DNA of 62,060 bases, taken from Sphingomonas sp. (GTDB lineage: Bacteria; Pseudomonadota; Alphaproteobacteria; Sphingomonadales; Sphingomonadaceae). Shown here piece by piece: positions 29,380 to 40,298 of this stretch (within the stretch, counting starts at the first letter, position 1; each line of letters starts with the position of its first letter). Below the pieces are notes generated by a model. The model did not search any database and was not told where the DNA came from. It saw only the letters and a program-made list of their open reading frames with translations. Location: the NCBI RefSeq assembly GCF_013812825.1, contig NZ_JACCSU010000042.1, forward strand, positions 1 through 62,060. The letters are read 5' to 3'. A program made the position numbers and the translations under genes.

Positions 29380-30683
29380 CGCGCGGCCAGCTCCGAATCG
29401 CCGAAATAGCGGGCGATGACCGCCGCGTCGCGCCGGTACGGATCGTTCCTGAAAGCGATCCCGGTCGGGGTCGCGGAAGCGGTCAGATAAGTGATGAACA
29501 CCGGCACCGGCTCGGGAATGTCGACGCGCAGCGGTCGGTCGGGGTCGGGCGCCCGCGGCAGTCCGCCCATCAGCCAGGCGGCGAGGCGCTGGGCATCCTC
29601 GACTCGGATGCAGCCGTTGCTGACCCAGCGGTCCTCGTCGGCGAACAGCGCCTTGTTGGGGGTGTCGTGCAGATAGATGCCGAAGTCGTTGGGCATCATG
29701 AACTTGACCTGGCCCATCGAATTGCCGCCGCCCGGCAGCTGGCGCACTCGGATTTCCTTGCGGCCGGCCGCGACCGCCGGCCAGTCGACGGTCGCCGGAT
29801 CGATCGGCTGCGCCTCGTCGCTCCAGTCGGCGAGGACTTCGTAACGACGGTCCTTGAGATAGGTCATGCCCTGCTTGAGCACATTGGGCGCGATCAGGCT
29901 GATCACCAGCTCGGGCGGGACGTTCCAGTAGGGATTGACGTCCGCGTAGCGCATTTGCGCGGCCATCATCGGAGTGGCCGTGTCCGCCTTGCCGACGATC
30001 ACCTTCATGCTGTCGACCGGTCGTCCGTTCTCGTAGAGAAACAGCTTGGCGGCGCCGACGTCGACCAGCACGTAGCGCCCGCGTTCGGTCGCCAGCGGCA
30101 ACCGCCGGGCGCGCTCGAGATTGACGATGATCAGGCGCTCGTAATGCCGCGAGCCGAGGTTCAGCGATGCGATCGTGCCCGCGCCAGCGACCCCGTCGGC
30201 CTTCAGGCCGTGCGCGGCCTGATACTCCTTGACGGCAATGGCGAGTTGCTCGTCGAACTTGTCGCCCGGCAGGAGGCCGAACCGCTGGCGAAGCATGGCA
30301 ACGTTCATGCCTTGAGAGCCGACCTTCATCGCCGCGCCGGCGGGTATCTGGAACTGCGGCAGATCGCCCCACTTCTGCTTGTAGCGGACCAGGCCGCGCC
30401 GCAGCTCGGTGTAGATCGGGTTGACCGGCAGGAACAGATCGTAGGGGGCGCCGGCCCATTCCTCGAACGAGATCTGATGCATGGCGACGTCGGCGTCGCG
30501 CAGCTTGGGGGCGATCTCCGGGTCGATGTAGATCATGTCGACGCCCTGCTCGACGCTCGGCGGCAGGTCGATCGGCTCGATCGGCTGGGCGCGCTGGGCG
30601 AGCGCCGGGGCCGACAAACCGACGGAAAGTCCGAGCGCGGCGGCGGTCACCAGCAGTCGAAAAGGCTTCAGGCTGTGTCTCAT
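29376..30683 (-). CDS. L,D-transpeptidase (YcbB/LdtD-like)
   Basis: 435-residue periplasmic enzyme that forms 3-3 cross-links or attaches proteins to peptidoglycan. It has a signal peptide (1-29, ends PALAQ) and a peptidoglycan-binding region (about 120-175, GSQGMNVAMLRQRFGL). The YkuD catalytic domain has HDTPNKALF and SNGCIRVEDA with nucleophile C358. The large size and the presence of a scaffold before the YkuD domain match the YcbB type. Divergent from lon over 204 bp. Confidence 0.92.
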   Translation of the reverse strand: MRHSLKPFRLLVTAAALGLSVGLSAPALAQRAQPIEPIDLPPSVEQGVDMIYIDPEIAPKLRDADVAMHQISFEEWAGAPYDLFLPVNPIYTELRRGLVRYKQKWGDLPQFQIPAGAAMKVGSQGMNVAMLRQRFGLLPGDKFDEQLAIAVKEYQAAHGLKADGVAGAGTIASLNLGSRHYERLIIVNLERARRLPLATERGRYVLVDVGAAKLFLYENGRPVDSMKVIVGKADTATPMMAAQMRYADVNPYWNVPPELVISLIAPNVLKQGMTYLKDRRYEVLADWSDEAQPIDPATVDWPAVAAGRKEIRVRQLPGGGNSMGQVKFMMPNDFGIYLHDTPNKALFADEDRWVSNGCIRVEDAQRLAAWLMGGLPRAPDPDRPLRVDIPEPVPVFITYLTASATPTGIAFRNDPYRRDAAVIARYFGDSELAAR

Positions 30684-30871
30684 GCCAGCCGGTTTAGCAT
30701 GTAATTCTGAACAGTTACGGAATCAGTGAATTTTTCGCCCCTCAGAGGCCAACTGTGCTTGAGCCAAGATCGCCGCATTCCATCTCCGCCGCGGTTCGCT
30801 TCCAGGTCGCGAAAAGCGAGCAGTCTTCCGGGGATTGTTCCGGCGGCTTTGTTGCGCCGCGCCGGAGCGCC

Positions 30872-30887
30872 GCCCATATAGGCCCAT

Positions 30888-30889
<2 letters not shown>
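30872..30889 (+). promoter_or_regulatory. Direct repeat overlapping the lon start
   Basis: GCCCATAT occurs at 30872-30879 and again at 30882-30889, exactly 10 bp apart, with the second copy containing the first two bases of the lon initiator. No Shine-Dalgarno sequence is visible upstream. One helical turn of spacing is compatible with a protein-binding site or a -10-like element (CATATA); function is not established. Confidence 0.3.
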
Positions 30890-33287
<2,398 letters not shown>

Positions 33288-33310
33288 GCCCGTTTAAGCG
33301 CCGAAGAGCT

Positions 33311-33340
33311 TTGACTTCGCGGCCGACTCTTGCCTTAAAG
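33311..33340 (+). promoter_or_regulatory. Possible hup promoter
   Basis: TTGACT at 33311-33316 and TTAAAG at 33335-33340, separated by 18 bp, 53 bp ahead of the HU start. The -35 is good; the -10 matches the consensus only in part. Confidence 0.35.
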
Positions 33341-33393
33341 AACCGCGTCTGACGCGGGCGAGTCTCGCGACACGTCCCGGGAGTTGCGAGCCT

Positions 33394-33666
33394 ATGAACA
33401 AGCAGGAACTGATTGGCCATGTCGCCGATCGCGCCGGGCTCAACCGCAACGATGCAGTCCGAGCGGTGGAAACCATGCTCGAGGTCATCATGTCGGCCTT
33501 GAAGCGCGGCGATGAGGTTCGGCTGGTGGGTTTCGGCAATTTCTCCGTGACCCGCCGCAAACCGTCGACGGGACGCAATCCGCGCACCGGCGAGCCGATC
33601 CAGATCAAGGCCAGCTCGCAGCCCAAGTTCCGACCCGGCAAGGCGCTCAAGGACGCGGTCCAGTAA
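33394..33666 (+). CDS. hup: DNA-binding protein HU
   Basis: 90-residue HU-type nucleoid protein that bends and compacts DNA as a dimer. MNKQELIGHVADRAGLNRNDA and GFGNFSVTRRKPSTGRNPRTGEPI (DNA-binding beta arm) are diagnostic. It follows lon, the usual position of hupB in proteobacteria. HU is favoured over IHF because of the sequence of the arm and the short tail. Confidence 0.95.
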   Translation: MNKQELIGHVADRAGLNRNDAVRAVETMLEVIMSALKRGDEVRLVGFGNFSVTRRKPSTGRNPRTGEPIQIKASSQPKFRPGKALKDAVQ

Positions 33667-33684
33667 GCGAACAAGAGCGCGCGC

Positions 33685-33713
33685 TGGACAGCCCATGTTG
33701 CGCGCCTTATCTC
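33685..33713 (+). promoter_or_regulatory. Promoter of tRNA-Val
   Basis: TGGACA at 33685-33690 (five of six consensus bases) and TATCTC at 33708-33713, with 17-bp spacing. The start of transcription would fall about 12 bp before the tRNA. The position and spacing are those expected. Confidence 0.5.
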
Positions 33714-33732
33714 CGCGCTCCGGCGAGGGCGT

Positions 33733-33807
33733 GGGCGCGTAGCTCAGTGGTAGAGCACTGTGTTCACACCGCAGGGGTCGCAAGTTCAATCCTTGCCGCG
33801 CCCACCA
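33733..33807 (+). tRNA. tRNA-Val (anticodon CAC)
   Basis: 75-nt cloverleaf with encoded CCA. Acceptor GGGCGCG pairs with CGCGCCC. The anticodon stem CTGTG/CGCAG encloses loop TTCACAC with anticodon CAC, and the T-loop is GTTCAAT. Reads GUG codons, frequent in this high-GC genome. Lies 66 bp behind hup. Confidence 0.97.
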
Positions 33808-33853
33808 TGCCCCGCCTTGCAACCGTGCTTTGACGGACCGCGTTGCTCCACCG

Positions 33854-34606
33854 ATGAACCGCATTCCCGACAGCGTCTCGGCGCCGCCGACTGAACTGCT
33901 GCGCGGCGCCAGCCTGTTCCTCGATTTCGACGGCACGCTGGTCGACATCACCGCAACGCCCGACGCTGTGGTCGTGACCGAGCAGCTGCGGCGATTGCTT
34001 GTGACTTTGCAGGAGCGTCTCGGCGAGCGAGTCGCGATCATCACCGGTCGATCCGCCTCGAATGTCGAGGGATTGTTCAAACCGGTGCCGGTGCTGGTTG
34101 GCGGCAGCCACGGGCTGGAAATCCCGGGCGATCGCGGCGACGATCGAATTCACCGCCCAGCGGCCCTCGACGAAATCATCGCCGAACTGCGCGAGGTCGA
34201 ACGGACATATCCGGGCGTGCTGGTCGAGGTGAAGCCGCTCGGGGTCGCCCTCCATTACCGGCAGGCGCCGGATGCCGAGCAGGCCTGCCGAACCGCCACC
34301 GAGCAGGCCGCGGCACGCAGCGGGCTTGAGGTGCAGGCCGGCAAGATGGTGTTCGAGCTCAAGCCGCGCGGCGCCGACAAGGGAGCAGCCGTCAGGACGT
34401 TGATGTCGCGCCCCCCGTTCGCCGGCTCTCGACCGGTGTTCCTCGGCGACGACCTGACCGACGAGCCGGCTTTCGCCGCGGCTCGGGAGCTCGGCGGAGC
34501 CGGCGTCCTGATCGGCGACCCGCGGCCGACCGCAGCGGCCTACCGCCTGCCGACGGTTGCCGCAGCGCTCGAGTGGCTCGCCGAAGCGAGCGGCGCCGCG
34601 CGATGA
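33854..34606 (+). CDS. otsB: Trehalose-6-phosphate phosphatase
   Basis: 250-residue HAD-superfamily phosphatase that releases trehalose from trehalose-6-phosphate. The nucleophile motif is LFLDFDGTLVDIT (D24, D26), and the GDDLTDEPAF motif near the C-terminus binds Mg. ATG 33854 is used; a TTG further upstream lacks support. First gene of a three-gene operon in which each start overlaps the preceding stop as ATGA. Confidence 0.94.
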   Translation: MNRIPDSVSAPPTELLRGASLFLDFDGTLVDITATPDAVVVTEQLRRLLVTLQERLGERVAIITGRSASNVEGLFKPVPVLVGGSHGLEIPGDRGDDRIHRPAALDEIIAELREVERTYPGVLVEVKPLGVALHYRQAPDAEQACRTATEQAAARSGLEVQAGKMVFELKPRGADKGAAVRTLMSRPPFAGSRPVFLGDDLTDEPAFAAARELGGAGVLIGDPRPTAAAYRLPTVAAALEWLAEASGAAR

Positions 34607-36393
34607 CTTCGCTCGATCTCTGGCCGATCGGCAATTGCCAGGTCAGCGCGTTGGTCGACCGGGCGGGCAGCTTCGTCTGGGGTTGCGTGCCGCGGGTGGA
34701 CGGCGACCCCGTTTTCTCGAGCCTTGTCGCCGGAGCGCCATCGGAAGGCGGCGAGAGCGGCAGCTGGTCGATCGAGCTCGAAGGCGGTGAAACGACCGAG
34801 CAAGCCTATGTGCGCAACACGCCGATCCTGCGGACCGTCCAGGCGAGCGAAGCCGGGAATGCAATCGAGATCATCGATTTCTGCCCACGATTCCGCCGCT
34901 CCGGCAGAATCTACCGGCCGGTCGCCTTCGTCCGGATCGTTCGCCCGCTCCACGGCAGCCCGCGAGTCCGAGTCCGGCTTCGGCCAACCCGCAACTGGGG
35001 GCTGTATTCGCCGCCGTTGCCCGGCGGGTCCAACCATTTGCGCTTCGACCTGACCGCGCTGCCGATGCGGCTGACCACCGACGCGCCGATCAGCCTCATC
35101 CAGGAGGGGCGCTGGTTCCGGCTCGAGCAGCCGCTGCATTTCTTCTTCGGTCCCGACGAGAGCTTTGTCGGCGACGTCCGCCAAACGCTCGACGACATGC
35201 TCGCGAAGACTGCTTCGGAATGGCAGGAATGGGTCCGCGGCCTCGCCATCCCGCTCGAATGGCAGAGAGCCGTGATCCAGGCGGCGATTTCGCTCAAACT
35301 GTGCCAGCACGAGGAGACCGGGGCGATCGTCGCGGCGCTGACGACGTCGATCCCGGAGCACGACCGGTCGGAGCGCAACTGGGACTATCGCTACTGCTGG
35401 ATCCGCGACGCTTATTACACCGTTCAGGCGCTCAACCGGCTCGGCGCGCTGGACGTGCTCGAATCGTACCTCGCATATCTGCGCAACATCGTCGACGCGG
35501 CCAAAGGCGGGCACATCCAGCCGCTCTACGGAGTGAGCGGAGAGGCGAAGCTCGACGAGCGCGCGGCTCCCGATCTTGCCGGCTACCGCGGCCTCGGGCC
35601 GGTGCGGGTCGGCAACCAGGCTTACGAACAGGTTCAGCACGACGCCTACGGGCAGATCATTCTGCCCAACGTCCAGGCGTTCTTCGACCAGCGCCTGTTC
35701 CGCCCATCGGGAGTCGAGGACTTCCATTCGCTGGAGCGGGTCGGCGAGCGGGCCTGGCAGCTCTACGACACGCCCGACTCGGGCCCGTGGGAGCTGCGGA
35801 CCCGCAAGGCCGTCCATACCTACTCGGCGGCGATGTCGTGGGCAGCATGCGACCGGCTCGCCAATGCCGCCGAGGTTCTAGGGCTCGACGAGCGGGCTGC
35901 GGTCTGGGCCGAGCGGGCGGCGACCATCCGAGCGCGCATCGAGCAGTCGGCGTGGCGTCCGGACATGAAGAGCATGGCGGCGACGTTCGACGGCGATGAC
36001 CTCGATGCAAGCCTCATCCAGCTGCTCGACTTGCGGTTCTTCGCGCCAGGCGACCCAAGGTTCGAAGGCACGCTTCGGGCGGTCGAGGCGGGGCTGCGCC
36101 GCGGCTCGCACATGCTTCGCTATGCGACCGAGGACGATTTCGGGCTGCCGGAGACCGCCTTCAACGTCTGCACTTTCTGGCTGATCGAGGCGCTTCATGG
36201 TACAGGCCGCTCGGAGGATGCCCGAGCGTTGTTCGAGGAGATGCTCGAACGGCGCACCGCTGCGGGCCTGTTGTCCGAAGACATCGACCCCGAGAGCGGC
36301 GAATTGTGGGGAAATTACCCGCAGACCTACTCTCTTGTCGGCATAATCAACTGCGCAGTCCTGCTCAGCAAGCCGTGGAGCTCCATCCGATGA
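34603..36393 (+). CDS. Glycoside hydrolase family 15 protein
   Basis: 596-residue GH15-like enzyme, a family with glucoamylases and bacterial trehalases. Landmarks are the N-terminal beta-sandwich region, NWDYRYCWIRDA at 259-270 and the C-terminal LSEDIDPESGELWGNYPQTYSL around the catalytic glutamates. No signal peptide is seen, so it is cytosolic. Placement between otsB and otsA with 4-bp overlaps on both sides suggests a role in trehalose or glucan turnover. Trehalase or alpha-glucan hydrolase cannot be separated by reading. Confidence 0.9.
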   Translation: MTSLDLWPIGNCQVSALVDRAGSFVWGCVPRVDGDPVFSSLVAGAPSEGGESGSWSIELEGGETTEQAYVRNTPILRTVQASEAGNAIEIIDFCPRFRRSGRIYRPVAFVRIVRPLHGSPRVRVRLRPTRNWGLYSPPLPGGSNHLRFDLTALPMRLTTDAPISLIQEGRWFRLEQPLHFFFGPDESFVGDVRQTLDDMLAKTASEWQEWVRGLAIPLEWQRAVIQAAISLKLCQHEETGAIVAALTTSIPEHDRSERNWDYRYCWIRDAYYTVQALNRLGALDVLESYLAYLRNIVDAAKGGHIQPLYGVSGEAKLDERAAPDLAGYRGLGPVRVGNQAYEQVQHDAYGQIILPNVQAFFDQRLFRPSGVEDFHSLERVGERAWQLYDTPDSGPWELRTRKAVHTYSAAMSWAACDRLANAAEVLGLDERAAVWAERAATIRARIEQSAWRPDMKSMAATFDGDDLDASLIQLLDLRFFAPGDPRFEGTLRAVEAGLRRGSHMLRYATEDDFGLPETAFNVCTFWLIEALHGTGRSEDARALFEEMLERRTAAGLLSEDIDPESGELWGNYPQTYSLVGIINCAVLLSKPWSSIR

Positions 36394-37787
36394 GCCGCCT
36401 GATTGTCATTTCCAACCGCGTTTCGGCGGCGACCGGGCAGCTTTCGGGTGCCCAGGGCGGGCTCGCCGTCGCCTTGACCGCCGCGCTTCGGGAATATCGC
36501 GGGCTGTGGTTCGGCTGGTCGGGCGAGCTGACCGAGGAGTTTACCGGCCAGATCAATTTCAACCGCGAGGCGGGCGTCACCACCGCGACGGTCGATCTCG
36601 AGGAGCAGGACGTCGACGAATATTACAACGGCTACGCCAACCGGACGCTGTGGCCGTTATTCCATTATCGCATCGATCTGGCCGAATATGAGCGCGATTT
36701 CGCCGGCGGTTACCAGCGCGCCAACGAACGGTTCGCCCACACCGTCCAGCCGCTCATCGAGCCCGACGACGTCGTCTGGGTCCAGGACTATCACATGATC
36801 CCGCTCGGGCTGGAACTGCGCAAGCTCGGCTGCCGTAACCGGATCGGCTTCTTCCTGCACATACCCTGGCCGCCGCGCAGGTTGCTCAACACGCTGCCCG
36901 AGGCGCGCCAGCTGGTGGAGACGATGTTCGCCTATGACGTCATCGGCTTCCACACCGACGAATGGCTCCAGTCGTTCCGCGAATATGCGGTCGCGGAATG
37001 CCGCGGCTCGTACAGCGACGGAGTGATGGCGGTCGGCGACCAGAAGGTGCTGCTGATCGTCTGCCCGATCGGCATTGACGCCAAGGAATTCACCGAGCTC
37101 GCCAACAGCGAGGCGGCGCGAGGCGTGTGCGAGCGCATGCAGGAAAGCGCGAACGGCCGAGCGATGATCGTCGGCGTCGACCGGCTCGATTACAGCAAGG
37201 GCCTCGAAGAGCGATTCCTCGGCTATGAACGCTTCCTCGTCGACAATCCGGAGGAGCGCAAGGAAGTCTTCCTGCTGCAGATCGCGCCCCCGTCACGCGA
37301 CGCGGTCGAAAGCTACCAGCGGATCCGCGCCGGCCTCGAGGGCCTGTCGGGGCGGATCAACGGCGCCCACGCCGACATCGACTGGGTGCCGATCCGCTAC
37401 GTCAACCAGAACTATCCGCGCGACGTTCTCGCCGGCGTCTACCGCGCGGCCAAGATCGGGCTCGTGACCCCGTTGCGCGATGGCATGAATCTGGTCGCCA
37501 AGGAGTTCGTTGCGGCGCAGGATCCCGACGATCCCGGAGTGCTGATCCTGTCGCGGTTCGCCGGCGCCGCCGCCCAGATGAAGCAGGCGCTGCTGGTCAA
37601 CCCGCACAGCGCGGAGGAGATCTCCGACGCGATCTGTACGGCGATCAGCATGCCCCGCGAAGAGCGGGTCGAGCGTTGGCGAAAGCTGCAGAAGATCAAC
37701 CTCGAGCAGGACGTTCGCTGGTGGCGCCAGCGCTTCACCGACGCTTTGATGGCCGCCCCGGTGAGGGAGCGGGCGCCGGCCCAGTAA
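36390..37787 (+). CDS. otsA: Trehalose-6-phosphate synthase
   Basis: 465-residue GT20 glycosyltransferase that makes trehalose-6-phosphate from UDP-glucose and glucose-6-phosphate. RLIVISNRVS, GGLAVAL, VWVQDYHMIPLG, GFFLHIPWPP and GVDRLDYSKGL (262-272) are characteristic, as are the C-terminal LRDGMNLVAKEFVAAQ. Starts ATGA with the GH15 stop. OtsA and OtsB together supply trehalose as a compatible solute. Confidence 0.97.
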   Translation: MSRLIVISNRVSAATGQLSGAQGGLAVALTAALREYRGLWFGWSGELTEEFTGQINFNREAGVTTATVDLEEQDVDEYYNGYANRTLWPLFHYRIDLAEYERDFAGGYQRANERFAHTVQPLIEPDDVVWVQDYHMIPLGLELRKLGCRNRIGFFLHIPWPPRRLLNTLPEARQLVETMFAYDVIGFHTDEWLQSFREYAVAECRGSYSDGVMAVGDQKVLLIVCPIGIDAKEFTELANSEAARGVCERMQESANGRAMIVGVDRLDYSKGLEERFLGYERFLVDNPEERKEVFLLQIAPPSRDAVESYQRIRAGLEGLSGRINGAHADIDWVPIRYVNQNYPRDVLAGVYRAAKIGLVTPLRDGMNLVAKEFVAAQDPDDPGVLILSRFAGAAAQMKQALLVNPHSAEEISDAICTAISMPREERVERWRKLQKINLEQDVRWWRQRFTDALMAAPVRERAPAQ

Positions 37788-37800
37788 GCCGCAAGTGAGG

Positions 37801-38514
37801 CTATCTGAGGTAGTTCGGCTGGAAGCTCGCAAGCCGCCGGAGTTCCGGCCAGTCACGGAACAGGATTTCGCGGCCGCGGCGCTCGATCAGACCCTGGCGC
37901 TGCAGATCGGCGAGCACCCGGTTGACGTTGACCGAAGTCTGGCCGGTGATGTCGGCGATCTGCTGCTGCGTGAACGGGTTGATCATCCGGTCACGCTCTG
38001 CGCCGTTGCCGGTGCGAGCCACCGTCTCGCACAGCAGATGGGCAACACGGGCGGTGGAATCGCGCCGGCCGCAGTTGACCAGCCATTCGTAGCTGATCGC
38101 CTCGTTGCGCAGGATCTGCTTCCAGACGAAGCGGCCCAGCTCCGGATGAGCGTCGACGATGCGGTCGAAATCCTTTGCGCTCCCGATCAGCACCTCGCTC
38201 CGGACGATGCCCTGGATGCCGAAGTCGGCGGGACCCTGGCTCGGCAGGATGGCTTCACCCGCAAAGCGCAGCGCGACGATCTGTCGGCGCCCGCCGCCGT
38301 CGGTCTTGTACTTGCAAAGGATTCCCGAGCGCACGAACAGGATCTCGCGGCGAGGGGCGCCTGGTACGCGAAACGGGCGCCGCGGGTCGACCGCAACGGC
38401 GGTGTGAGGAATATCGTCGAGGAGCGACGCAAGACGCCGTTCCAGACCCGCGGCGGTCAGCGCGTCCACAAGCGACACTGCTGGCGCCGTCGCCGAGCGT
38501 CGACTCGCCTGCAT
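37801..38514 (-). CDS. Crp/Fnr-family transcriptional regulator
   Basis: 237-residue regulator with a cyclic-nucleotide-binding-like beta roll (about 50-140, RREILFVRSGILCKYKTDGGGRRQIVALRFAGE) and a C-terminal winged helix (QQQIADITGQTSVNVNRVLADLQ). The N-terminus lacks the cysteine cluster of FNR, so an iron-sulphur sensor is unlikely. The effector is unknown. It ends 13 bp from otsA on the opposite strand and lies behind the HIT gene in the same direction. Confidence 0.87.
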   Translation of the reverse strand: MQASRRSATAPAVSLVDALTAAGLERRLASLLDDIPHTAVAVDPRRPFRVPGAPRREILFVRSGILCKYKTDGGGRRQIVALRFAGEAILPSQGPADFGIQGIVRSEVLIGSAKDFDRIVDAHPELGRFVWKQILRNEAISYEWLVNCGRRDSTARVAHLLCETVARTGNGAERDRMINPFTQQQIADITGQTSVNVNRVLADLQRQGLIERRGREILFRDWPELRRLASFQPNYLR

Positions 38515-38588
38515 TCTGTTTTCTCCTCACGCAATGATGCGTCAGGCGATGGTGTTGTGCAAGATTGCGCGCCAGTTACGGGGTTGGT

Positions 38589-39029
38589 TTAAACCAGCTT
38601 GGCAAGCTCATCCCGTAACGCGCTGATCTGATCCAGGGAAAGCTTGATTGCCGATTTGAGGTCGGCGGGTCCGGGCCAGCCTTGGTCGACGAAATCCAGC
38701 CCATGCCATTCCCGCGCGCCCGAATAGCGCGGTATCACGTGGAAATGGACGTGGGGATCGACCATCATCAGCATCAGATAGTTGATCCGCTGGTAGCGGC
38801 AAAAGGCGCTGAGGCCGGTCTCGATCGCGGCGACCGCGTCGGCCTGCTCCGCGAAGGCCCGCCGCGGCAGCTCCCCGTACGCCGTCGCGTCGCTCCTGGC
38901 CGCAAGGACCAGCGACCCGAGGGTCACCTGCGCAGGCCGGACCAGCACCAGCCAATGGTCAAATTCGCGCACCAGGCTCGCCGGGTAGCCGAACTTCTCG
39001 ATTGTCGGGTTAATGGGGGTCGCATTCAT
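38589..39029 (-). CDS. HIT-family nucleotide hydrolase
   Basis: 146-residue histidine-triad protein that hydrolyses or transfers nucleotide phosphates. The triad HVHFHVIPR at 93-101 (H93, H95, H97) is complete. ATG 39029 gives a normal N-terminus; longer in-frame sequence runs through tRNA-His antisense and is not coding. Substrate unknown; members act on Ap4A, AMP-lysine and similar compounds. 74 bp ahead of the Crp/Fnr-type gene on the same strand. Confidence 0.88.
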   Translation of the reverse strand: MNATPINPTIEKFGYPASLVREFDHWLVLVRPAQVTLGSLVLAARSDATAYGELPRRAFAEQADAVAAIETGLSAFCRYQRINYLMLMMVDPHVHFHVIPRYSGAREWHGLDFVDQGWPGPADLKSAIKLSLDQISALRDELAKLV

Positions 39030-39056
39030 GCCGGTTCGTTCATAGATGGGCGTTGC

Positions 39057-39085
39057 TTGCCTTCGGTAGGCCCCGACCTTAAGGA
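39057..39085 (+). promoter_or_regulatory. Possible tRNA-His promoter
   Basis: TTGCCT at 39057-39062 and TAAGGA at 39080-39085, with 17-bp spacing, about 40 bp before the tRNA. The match is moderate. Confidence 0.3.
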
Positions 39086-39124
39086 CCGCGCGCGCCTTAG
39101 GGAACTGCTCCAAAGGCGCGCCGT

Positions 39125-39202
39125 GGCGATCGTAGCTCAGCTGGTTAGAGCATCGGTTTGTGGTACCGAGGGTCGCGGGTTCAAGTCCCGTCGGTCGCCC
39201 CA
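39125..39202 (+). tRNA. tRNA-His (anticodon GTG)
   Basis: Cloverleaf with the extra 5' G (G-1 at 39125) opposite C73, a hallmark of tRNA-His. Acceptor GCGATCG pairs with CGGTCGC, including one G-T pair. The anticodon stem TCGGT/ACCGA encloses TTGTGGT, anticodon GTG. The T-loop is GTTCAAG and CCA is encoded at 39200-39202. Confidence 0.96.
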
Positions 39203-39240
39203 CCAGCTGCTCTTCGACAAAGATGGAAATTCGCTCGTCT

Positions 39241-40287
39241 ATGACCATTGCCTGGCGCCTTCCCGACTACGACGCGCACGAAGTGCTGCATTTCGTCCAT
39301 GACGAGGCGTCGGGGCTGAAGGCCATCATCGCCATTCACTCGACCCATCTCGGTCCCTCGGCGGGCGGCTGCCGATTCTGGCATTATGACCACCCCGAGG
39401 ACGCGATCACCGACGCTCTGCGGCTGTCGCGCGGGATGAGCTACAAGAACGCGATGGCCGGGCTGCCGCTGGGCGGCGGCAAGTCGGTGATCCTCGCCGA
39501 TGAGGCGCTGACCAAGCCCCCCGAGCTGCTGGCTGCGTTCGGGCGCGCGGTCGACCGGCTCGGCGGGCATTACGTGACCGCCGAGGATGTCGGAATGAAT
39601 GTCAAGGACATGGTCGAGGTCAGCCGGCAGACCAAGTTCGTCGCCGGGCTTCCGGCGGAAGACGGCGTCGGTGGCGACCCTGGGCCGCACACCTCGCTCG
39701 GCGTGTTCCTCGGAATCAAGGCAGCGGTCCGCCACGCGCTCGGCAAGGACAGCGTTTCGGGGCTGCACATCGCGCTCCAGGGCGCCGGCAGCGTCGCCAC
39801 CGGGGTCGCGCTCCACGCCGCCGCCGAGGGGGCGAAATTGTCGATCGCCGACATCGATCCCGAAAAGGCGCAGAAGCTCGCCGATGCGTCCGATGGAAAG
39901 GCGGTCGACCCGGACGACATCCTGTCGCTCGAGGCCGACGTCCTCAGCCCGTGCGCGCTCGGAGCCATTCTCGACGAGGAGAGCATTGCGGCGCTGCGGG
40001 TCCCGGTCGTCGCCGGCGGCGCCAACAACCAGCTCGCGACGCCCGAGGACGGCGCGAAACTCCACCAGCGCGGCATTCTTTATGCGCCGGATTACGTGAT
40101 CAACGCCGGCGGAATCATCAACGTCTGCACCGAATATCTCGGCGACGGCGACCAGAGCCTTGTCCGCCAGCGGATCGAGGCGATCCCCGACAGGCTCGAG
40201 CAGGTCTGGGCGGAAAGCGCCTCGTCGGGCCGCGATCCGGCCGCGGTCGCCGACGCGATGGCCCAGCGGCTGATCGGGCGGGGCTAA
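39241..40287 (+). CDS. Leucine dehydrogenase-like amino-acid dehydrogenase
   Basis: 348-residue Glu/Leu/Phe/Val dehydrogenase, NAD-dependent oxidative deamination of branched-chain amino acids. The catalytic segment PLGGGKSVI contains K81, with K69 in SYKNAMAG. The Rossmann segment is LQGAGSVATGVALH, followed by DIDPEKAQKLA and the C-terminal GGANNQLATPEDG. ATG 39241 matches the family start; an ATG at 39223 would add six residues. Leucine dehydrogenase is likeliest; valine or phenylalanine specificity is possible. Confidence 0.9.
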   Translation: MTIAWRLPDYDAHEVLHFVHDEASGLKAIIAIHSTHLGPSAGGCRFWHYDHPEDAITDALRLSRGMSYKNAMAGLPLGGGKSVILADEALTKPPELLAAFGRAVDRLGGHYVTAEDVGMNVKDMVEVSRQTKFVAGLPAEDGVGGDPGPHTSLGVFLGIKAAVRHALGKDSVSGLHIALQGAGSVATGVALHAAAEGAKLSIADIDPEKAQKLADASDGKAVDPDDILSLEADVLSPCALGAILDEESIAALRVPVVAGGANNQLATPEDGAKLHQRGILYAPDYVINAGGIINVCTEYLGDGDQSLVRQRIEAIPDRLEQVWAESASSGRDPAAVADAMAQRLIGRG

Positions 40288-40298
40288 CGCCGCCGATC

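Noticed and set aside
30758-30786. Heat-shock (sigma-32) promoter for lon
   Set aside because: CTTGAG is present at 30758-30763, but no convincing -10 element lies at the right spacing.
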